A stretch of DNA of 64,000 bases from Hyphodiscus hymeniophilus (lineage: Eukaryota > Ascomycota > Leotiomycetes > Helotiales > Hyphodiscaceae), in contig VNKQ01000017.1 of NCBI GenBank assembly GCA_016508695.1, positions 744,001-808,000 on the forward strand, written 5' to 3'. A model generated the notes under the pieces. That model did not search any database. It was not told the DNA's origin and worked only from the letters and a program-made list of their open reading frames with translations. Made by a program: the position numbers and the translations under genes. Positions 56,872 to 64,000 of the stretch are shown here, piece after piece. Within the stretch, counting starts at the first letter, position 1. Every line of letters starts with the position of its first letter.

Positions 56872-59800
56872 CTACTCCAACAAGACTTCGTACTCAAAAG
56901 GCTCCGCTCGCAACTCATATTGAGGCAAAGTTGCTGGTCCACAACTTCCAGTTCCTAGCCCATGATGCGCCCAATCTAGTCTAACGACGGTCTCGTTTTT
57001 CTTCTTCTTATACAACTCGTACGGATGGTTGGAGTCGTCCAAGTCTTTTGTCGTATAATGCAGCGCAGAGAAACTCGCTCCCTCTAAATCGCCAAAGCTG
57101 GCTTTGAGGCCCTTCGTCTTCTCGTTCCCAATAAACTCCACCCAGCGGATATCAGTACGATTGCCTGTCTCTTGTGGGAACTCATAGTCGGTAAATAGGT
57201 CATCAATAGAGCGCCTATACGTCCCAATCTTCTGAGAATGTTTCTTGTCCCAATATCCTTCCCCGGGACCACGTCCAAACCACCGTGCTTCTTCAGTGTT
57301 GTTGAGAGAAAGTGTAAGGCCTATGCGGGCGAAGGTATCACATAGGTATTCGCCTCGTGGATTCCCGGATACCTTGATGAGGACGTGCTTGTTGGTGAAA
57401 GTATACGTGAACGTAGTATCAACAGACCATTCCAGGACAGGCGGCGCAACTCGAGCAGTTACCACGACCTCAACGTTGCCAGTAACCCTAGATTTCGACC
57501 AAGTGACTGATTGGGCATGACATTGCGTCTGGTGCAAACGACTGTTTCTCCAGCCCTGTCCAAACCTACCACCTCGATCATTGTCTGTAACAGCACGATA
57601 AAAGTCAAGTACTGGAGGGGTATGAATTAGCTCTGAACCAGCTTTCTTCCATGACGCGAGCGTGCCATGGACGAGATTGAATTGCCAGAGAGTACCAGGA
57701 TCTTCACTACTGATTTCTAGGACCTGAGGGGTGATCTGTGCATATCGAGGGCCGATGGGTGAGTCGATTTGCATTGGTAGATCAAGGGGTTCAGGCTTTT
57801 CTAGTTGGATTTGACCGAATGCTACTTCATGCCCGACTTTTGCCCACTCTGTCTCGTTGCGAAGATTGAAACTCAATTCGAGATAGCACTCCACGGCTGG
57901 ATGTTTGAGGTCGGGCTCTAAGTAGGCAATCTTTCCTGGTTGAAGATCTGACGTTGTGTTAGCAATATATCGAGGAACTTCTGCATTGGTTATTACCTTT
58001 GGGCAATTCCAGATCTTTAAAAGCCATCTCCCATTTTGGGCCAACGATTCGATGTTGGCACTTCAAATGATCCAAGGTTATATGGTCATAGCGATTGATG
58101 ATTTTGACCTTGCCGTCTTTCAACCCTAATACCTGAACGGGCTCGATGGCTTTTTTGTATTCGATAAGTCCAGGCGTAGGAGTGTGGTCCGAGAACACGA
58201 GGCCATCAAGGATAAAGTGGCCATCGTTTGGATCATCACCGAAGTCTCCTCCATATCCGTAATACTCCTCGCCATCTTTGGTCTTAGTTCTCAATCCCTA
58301 TACCTGTCATTATAGTTTTGAAGAAAACATAGGATGCTCACATGGTTCGCCCACTCCCATACGAACCCACCCATCAATCTCGGATACTTGTAAAAAGCAT
58401 CAATATACTCCTGCACTGCACCTGGTCCGTTACCCATTGCATGAACATACTCACACAAGACAACTGGTTTGTCCCAGGTTTCCTCTCTGGCCATGTTGAT
58501 GATTTCCTCACACGAGGTATACATCCTACTGACAATATCGACTGTCTGGGCCCCGTAATCCGCTTCATAGTGAACCATTCTGGTTGGATCGTACACATGG
58601 ATCCAATCATACATGGCCTGATGATTCCTGCCATAGAACGATTCGTTACCCAGAGACCACATGATGATTGAAGGGTGATTCTTGTCGCGCATTACAGCTT
58701 GTCGAGCTCGATCCACATATGATTTCTCCCACGCAGGGTTATCTGAAGCCCAGCTTGCTGGATTGCCTCCAATGTCTCCAAAACCATGGCATTCTAGGTC
58801 ACATTCATCTAAGATCCACAGACCTAACTCATCAGCGACGTCGTATAGTCTTGTGTCATTGATGTAATGCGAGGTGCGAATTGCATTGATGTTGTGAGAC
58901 TTCATGAGAAGTAAGTCTCGACGCATGAACTCGTATGGCACAGCCCGTCCCAATTCGGGATGATGCTCATGACGATTAGTACCTCGAATCACAATTGGCT
59001 TCCCATTCACGACGAAGACGCCCTTCTTCAGTTCCATGTTACGAAATCCGACTCGTTGCTCAACCGCACAGCTTGAGGTACTCATGAGTAGTTGATAGAG
59101 ATATGGGGTCTCGGCCGTCCATTTCTGTGGGTTTTTGACAGGAAAGTTAAAAGTGTATGAGCCTTTGACCTTCTTCGTGTCGGAAACCACAGTCTCCCCA
59201 GACTCATCAATGAGCTTCAGGTGAACATCATCGTGGGCATTTAGCTCAACATGTACAGATAAAATGGCATTTCTGTACTCTTTATCAAGATGAGTCTCAA
59301 TCTTGAAGTCTTGGAAGTGTGTCTTGGGGAAGGCGAGAAGATGGATGTCTCTGAAGATACCACTGAGCCACCACTGATCCTGTAGAGAGTAAGTAAATCT
59401 GCAGCTCAACACGAACGAAGAGAACGAACTTGATCTTCAAGGTAGCTTGCATCAGAAAATTGATACACTTTCACAGCCAAGACGTTATCACTGTTAAGAT
59501 TTATTAATTCGGTGATGTCAAACTCAGACGGATTTCTAGACCCCTGTGAGTACCCAACCTCTGTTCCATTGATCCAGACATGAAAAGCCGAGTCGACACC
59601 TTCGAATCTCAGCCGTATTTGATGATCTTTGAAGCTTTTTGGAACTCTGAAATCCTTGAGATAGCATCCGGTCTCATTTTTGTCATATGGAACGTGAGGA
59701 GCATCAACGGGAAACGGGAAGTTCGTATTAGTATATCTAGACTTTAGGTTAGTGGTAGAGATCAGCGAACCTTTCTTCCACTCACTGTGGGCCTTTCCCA

Positions 59801-60222
59801 TATCCTTGTAACTGCCACATACCTGGGACATATATCGATCCCCAGGAAGACCGATCAAATTCCAGATCATGGAATTGTGGAGCCTCGAAAGGACTGTTAG
59901 CAAGATGGAAATCGTATTTTCCAGAAAGAGACATTGTCTTTGATTTCGTGACATCCCGCTTGCAGGCATCGGAGGGAGTATCATAAATGAAGAACGATGC
60001 TCTCGCTGGGAGCATATTCTTGTGAAGAACATCGTAGTTGCTCCAATCTGGCAACGATCTTGGGAATGTATGAGTCCCGTTCTTTGTCACAACGCTCTGT
60101 CCTTCCTCCTGGAAAGACTCAGACAGGCTGTCTGTCCGCAGATTGATATGGACATAGCCGGGAGTGGAATGCTCCTCGGTCCAGACCTCTTCAGGAGTTT
60201 CTCTGGGCACAGCTTCGGACAT
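56872..60222 (-). CDS. Beta-galactosidase, GH2 family (LacZ/Lac4 type)
   Basis: Cytosolic hydrolase of lactose and other beta-galactosides. Exons 60222-59786, 59736-59430, 59379-58342, 58297-57997 and 57947-56872 give 1052 aa, normal for the family. The jelly-roll start reads SSWGSIYVPGMWQLQGYGKG ... QYTNTNFPFPVDAPHVP. The lectin-like region has FEGVDSAFHVWINGTEVGYS, then DQWWLSGIFRDIHL. In the TIM barrel, GTNRHEHHPELGRAV and AIRTSHY precede the acid/base Glu near residue 494 (MWSLGNES) and the nucleophile Glu near 558 (VLCEYVHAMGN). The C-terminal domain has RAVTDNDRGG and WFGRGPGEGYWDKK, both typical. There is no signal peptide. The intron 2 donor is GTTCGT, uncommon but usable. The start at 60222 (MSEAVPRETPEEVW) is the first ATG in frame. 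Confidence 0.95.
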
Positions 60223-61769
60223 TTTGGTGCATTTCAAGATCAGATCAACAGATACAGACTGTGAGGATAGTGTTTAAATGTTCAGAGTGTAGAAGGAGGT
60301 TAACTTCGAATTAAGCAAGGCGGGGTGCATGACGCTGCATCCTTCGACCTCGTATTGGTCACATTTCGAACATTGGAGATTCACTGGCTGCTGACAGCGG
60401 ATAAAAGAGGGGCCGGCCCGTATTTGCATCTCTCAAATTCTTAGTTTTGCAAATCCAATGACTTGAAGACATTCTTATATATCATATATGAATGCTTCAT
60501 TTTCATCGCCTCTCCATATTTGGCTTGGTCTTTCAAGAGAAATCTGATGGCGTGACCCTCAACATTCTTCGCTTCCGCTAACAGCCTTATCCTTTTCAAC
60601 TTCCCCATCCCATAGCTTCTTTGTCTCCTCCCTTCGAGTTCGGTTCGCCCAACAAGGATCTTCTGACCCAAAAGCTATATAAGGACTTCATAGTGCTATT
60701 TAAACTTTCCCTGTGACATGACAACCCTGTGTTCAATAGAGACACAACAAACACAAGCACTAACTTTGAGATAGAATGCACTGAAGCTTGGACAGCCTAC
60801 ATATTTTGGATTCTTGACCTTGAAACTGGTCAGATGGCCGTGGTCTCTAACCCAGCGCGTACTTCAGGCAATTGATTTGTCATTGATTCTCGAATATGAG
60901 CCAGCAATCAAAGCAGTCATACATAGCCAGCCATAAATTTGAGCTTTTGAAGACTGCAAGATGCAGCACTGTAGCGAGTGTGAAGGAAAAGAACGGAGGA
61001 GACTCTTCTTGTTGCAAGTCCTGACTTGTACTTGCAAACACAAGCCACCGAGACACACGCCGAGGATTAACCGACACCTGATATCTCCTTTCTGTGCCCA
61101 ACAAGGCGAATATCCGGAAGAAATGTGAGATTAAGTAGGGGGAAAGGGAAAGAGAAACCAAGATATCACCAAATTGATTTCCCCCTTCTCTCTCCACTTT
61201 TCAACTGTGGCTCAGCAAACGCCACCGTCTTGAAAGTGCATCTGCACCAATCACCTGCAGCAGTCCTTCTTCGGCTTCGAAGCTTCCAAGAAACAGTTCA
61301 TGCGACGACAACTCACTACCGGGATTTAGCCACCCAGCTCAGCTCTACTATCCTTCCTCCTTGACCTCCTAACATCACTCTCCATCGTAATTTTCAACCA
61401 TATACAAAGGTACGCTATATCGAGTCAAGAAACTCCACTGAAGCTCAGCCTCAGAACTGACATCATAGAAATAGACAGCCTCGCCAACGAAGTCAAGGCA
61501 TTGGAATCACCACAACAATCAACAGTAAGCCCGTTGCGAATCATCGATTCCTCTACTTCACATACCTTCAACCCGTCCCTCCCAAGCCGAATTATCAACC
61601 ACTCGAAGTCTAACACTTCACTCAGTCTCCCAAACATTTCCCAGGAACACAAGTAAGAACCCTAGACCTCAAATCCCACATCAAACAGTGAGCTTTCTTC
61701 TCCCTCTTCCCCCGAGCCCCCACTTAGTGAAGATCCTCAGCTAATTCACACGCTCTCAGAACTACCAAA
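60223..61769. other. 1.5-kb spacer upstream of beta-galactosidase
   Basis: No confident gene. Likely holds the beta-galactosidase promoter and, on its right side, a pyrimidine-rich leader (ccttcctccttgacctcctaa near 61350-61370) that could belong to a transcript ending in the small ORF at 61770. Confidence 0.45.
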
Positions 61770-61943
61770 ATGTGCACCTCATCTACCGTCAGCCTCGTGA
61801 ACCGCAACGGCCCTGGCTCCAGCGCAGCCTCGACTATCTCTTCCATCGTCAAGCCCGACTCTGGTGCTGCTGGAAAGACAAAGTGTTTGGAGTGTGATGG
61901 GTATGAGTGCTGCTGTATTCCAATTCCCTGCACTGTGATGTAG
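61770..61943 (+). CDS. Possible small cysteine-rich protein (57 aa)
   Basis: A short ORF starting MCTSSTVSLVNRNGPGSSAA and ending with a cysteine cluster (CLECDGYECCCIPIPCTVM). It begins in a good context (accaaaATG) and follows a long pyrimidine-rich, intron-like leader with CTAAC words, as many small fungal genes do. There is no signal peptide and I recognise no family. It may be only chance coding potential; the overlapping minus-strand frame (61724-62080) shows nothing better. Confidence 0.35.
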   Translation: MCTSSTVSLVNRNGPGSSAASTISSIVKPDSGAAGKTKCLECDGYECCCIPIPCTVM

Positions 61944-62350
61944 CGGAGCTGGGCGATGGAGGGTGGGAGCGAAACAGATGGTGATATGCGATGATTTATG
62001 ATGGTGTCCAATGATCGGAAGGACGCGATGTGGCGGAGATAAAGGATGGAGTGGATCATGATTTGCATTGATGTTGGCAACAGCGAATAGCATCATACGT
62101 TGATATTTGGCTCAGACTCATTGAGTGTCTGTGATGCTATGTCGGCTTTTCAAACACCTTCGTTAGCTCTCATGTTACGCCCCGGATACCTCCACGAAAT
62201 TTTCCCGTAGCACTGTTCAACACATATACTATGAGCTTCTGGATATGCCAAAAGTCGTCATCCTTTCCAGGACGGTTTTCATCCAAGATGCCGACACATT
62301 TCTCCCGTTGGCGGTATATCTAATACATGGCTGATCAAGGCAAAAAATGT
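61944..62350. other. Spacer downstream of MED7
   Basis: 400 bases, no gene recognised; should include the MED7 3' UTR. Confidence 0.45.
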
Positions 62351-63175
62351 TCAGGCAAACGTCTTCCAGATCTCCTCCCAAACATCCCTCCCCTCCTCAT
62401 CGACCCTCCCCCTCATTACATCCTTCTCCGCAACCTCCCTCTCAGCCAAACCCGCGCTCCCAAGGCCCTCCAGCAAGCCTTCTACCTCGCCCTTCATCCT
62501 CAGAATCCCTTCTGTCTCAGCCTTACTCCGTTCTAGCTGATCCTGCATCATGAGAATGAGACTTTCTCTCGCTTGATGCGGACGATACTCGTTCAGCAAA
62601 TGGTGGAAGTTGATCGCCAAGGTCTTTAGATCCTCGATCTTCTCCCCGTATTGCGATGGCTCAATGCTCATTATTCCTACGAGCTCAAGGAAATTTAGAA
62701 GAATGGATTTTGCGAGTCGCTTGAGGATGAAAGCTCGGTCGTGATGTTGCGTTTTGGAGGTCGAGGGAGCACCGGGGGAGGGAGAGGACGGTGGGGTGTA
62801 GAGTTGCGTTATGCCTATTTGCTCGAGGGACATCAATTCTTTCTCTTGTGACTGTTAGGGCAGATTAGTAGGTAATCAGCCGCATATTCAGTCCAGGGAT
62901 AGGGTACGAGATACGTACCGAATGATCAATCCCAAAACACCTGTAAAGTCCGTCCGCGGGCGGTTCAGGGGGCTGTAAACATCGTAGCTCGGGAGGGAGA
63001 TTGAGTAATCGGATTGGTAATGAAGTTGAGAGATCATATTTTGCTTTGGATTCTGCACCTGATCGTGCGTTATGTAGCTCTTCTATTTTCGCAATCTTCT
63101 CGGCCGTGAATTCTTTGTAGAAGGGGGCGGAGGAGGATAGAGGATTGTCAGAGTTGGTGGTGGTAGATCTGCCAT
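62351..63175 (-). CDS. MED7: Mediator subunit Med7 (apparent 1-nt frameshift near the start)
   Basis: Component of the Mediator middle module, which links activators to RNA polymerase II. Exons 63175-62919 and 62851-62351. Family segments are FYKEFTAEKIAKIEELHNAR, LNLPPELRCLQPPEPPADGL and YRCFGIDHS. After the 67-nt intron come SLEQIGITQLYTPP, then LAKSILLNFLELVGIMSIEP and LLNEYRPHQARESLILMMQD, the Med7 hallmark. The ATG at 63175 opens MADLPPPTLTILYPPPPP, the expected Med7 start, but this is one base out of frame with FYKEF. One additional base in the run of five G (63123-63127; C on the coding strand) gives a continuous 252-aa protein. No other ATG produces a family-like N-terminus. The gene is divergent from the lipid phosphatase. 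Confidence 0.9.
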
Positions 63176-63549
63176 TGTGCTCAAGCCGAGTCACGAAATC
63201 GATACGAAGCTGAAGACTGTTGTTGTGAGGAGTTCCCAGGTAATTTAGTACCATGCAACTATTGAGTTGCTGCTGGCAGGTTGTCAATGGAGTCGCATGG
63301 CGGAATGGAAGCTTGAACCACCAGCACCCACCAGCATCCGAAATGCTGCGTACGTAAGCAAGGCTGGCCAAGCACCAAGCCTCATGTGTTGTCTCGTGCC
63401 CACTGATCTTCATTCTTCACTTAAACATCGTCGTCATTCACCGAACTCGACCTCGACCTCGACCTCGACCTCGATTCCGATATAACCGTCGTACTATCAT
63501 GCTCACTTGATGTGGGCTAGAAAAGCTCTGCCTAGGAGGAACTGATATA
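63176..63549. promoter_or_regulatory. Divergent promoter between MED7 and the lipid phosphatase
   Basis: 374 bases separating two start codons. The region includes the hexanucleotide repeat at 63446-63475. No defined promoter motif is visible. Confidence 0.45.
63446..63475. repeat. (CTCGAC)n hexanucleotide microsatellite
   Basis: Four to five ctcgac units in a row within a divergent promoter. Confidence 0.9.
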
Positions 63550-64000
63550 ATGTCTCCCCGAAGTGGCCGATCTCCAAATGGAGGACTGACATCTCGCACT
63601 GGCTGGATTGGATCTGTTGCCAGGTTTTGGGAGAAAACATATGCTCCAGATTATGTGGGATTCGCAGCTCTGATCACAGCGTACATGCTCGTATGTTACA
63701 AGCCTCCCACCTCCCGTCACTCTCTGTCTCACAACTTGCAGATTCAGTTCCTCATGGAACCATTTCACCGAATGTTCTTCTTGAACAACCTCAACATACA
63801 ATATCCTCACGCACTTGTAGAACGGGTCCCAGTAGGATGGAACATGATCTATGCAGGCGCAGTACCGTTATTGACACTCGTGCTCTTCCTCGGCCTCTCG
63901 AGGGCAAGCTTGCACAAGTTTCATGTTACGATTCTTGGGTTTTTCATATCGTACGTCCCCCGTCTCACCGTTCATCACTTATGCTTACGGCTGCTGAACA
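63550..64000 (+). CDS. Lipid phosphate phosphatase (PAP2 superfamily, DPP1/LPP1 type), cut by right edge
   Basis: Membrane phosphatase acting on diacylglycerol pyrophosphate, phosphatidate or similar lipids. Exons seen: 63550-63690 and 63742-63950; a third intron starts GTACGT at 63951 and runs off the window. The start MSPRSGRSPNGGLTS leads to the helix DYVGFAALITAYMLIQFLME, and then PFHRMFFLNNLNIQYPHALV, ERVPVGWNMIYAGAVPLLTL and SRASLHKFHVTILGFFIS, all typical of the family's N-terminal third. The catalytic phosphatase motifs (KxxxxxxRP, PSGH) should lie beyond the edge, so activity cannot be judged here. Divergent from MED7. Confidence 0.88.
   Translation, partial: MSPRSGRSPNGGLTSRTGWIGSVARFWEKTYAPDYVGFAALITAYMLVCYKPPTSRHSLSHNLQIQFLMEPFHRMFFLNNLNIQYPHALVERVPVGWNMIYAGAVPLLTLVLFLGLSRASLHKFHVTILGFFISYVPRLTVHHLCLRLLN

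Overview
This window is nuclear DNA from a filamentous ascomycete. The evidence is the many short spliceosomal introns (mostly 42-65 nt, with GT-AG ends and CTAAC/CTGAC-type branch sites) and the gene repertoire: a Mak5 helicase, Luc7, Gpi16, Med7, a Rap1-type telomere protein, a HET-domain gene, CFEM/PTH11 and RTA1 membrane proteins and Zn2Cys6 regulators. The overall flavour suits Pezizomycotina, perhaps Leotiomycetes; the lower-level placement is a guess. No virus, plasmid, rRNA, tRNA or CRISPR element was seen. All exon boundaries were read by eye from splice signals, reading-frame continuity and family motifs.

Layout. 0-14 kb is dense housekeeping DNA: RAD4 (cut by the left edge), a TOK1-type potassium channel, a large nuclear-looking protein with a PUA-like domain, the MAK5 helicase divergent from the TRM7 tRNA methyltransferase, and a mitochondrial carrier. 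14-17.1 kb has no convincing gene and is rich in simple repeats. 17-29.6 kb carries an MFS monocarboxylate-type transporter, a damaged HET-domain gene, the SWF1 palmitoyltransferase divergent from a RAP1-like telomere gene, and an RTA1 family gene. 29.8-33.6 kb carries a PARP-like protein and the SMC5/6 SUMO ligase NSE2. 33.6-37 kb is gene-poor apart from a small MARVEL-type membrane protein. 37-43 kb has a CFEM/PTH11-like receptor and a membrane-anchored two-part amidohydrolase. 43.5-51 kb groups a sugar transporter, a P450 and a divergent Zn2Cys6 regulator, which may form a small accessory cluster. 51-60.3 kb has a GH18 chitinase, GPI16, LUC7 and a GH2 beta-galactosidase. 60.3-64 kb has a possible small cysteine-rich ORF, MED7 and a lipid phosphate phosphatase cut by the right edge.

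Most genes are independent housekeeping loci, arranged as divergent pairs with short shared promoters (MAK5/TRM7, GPI16/LUC7, SWF1/RAP1, MED7/lipid phosphatase). Extracellular carbohydrate use is a secondary theme (chitinase, beta-galactosidase, sugar porter).

The most useful observations are technical or evolutionary. Three genes (HET, SWF1, MED7) each need exactly one extra base in a short C/G run to restore the expected frame, which points to systematic homopolymer undercalling. Two introns appear to be GC-AG. The Zn2Cys6 regulator has its zinc cluster assembled from 29-nt exons and a TAG that disappears only if a 30-nt intron is accepted. The HET gene has a Trp-to-TAG stop. I did not find a clearly new biological system; the SAP-plus-PARP protein is the most unusual architecture.
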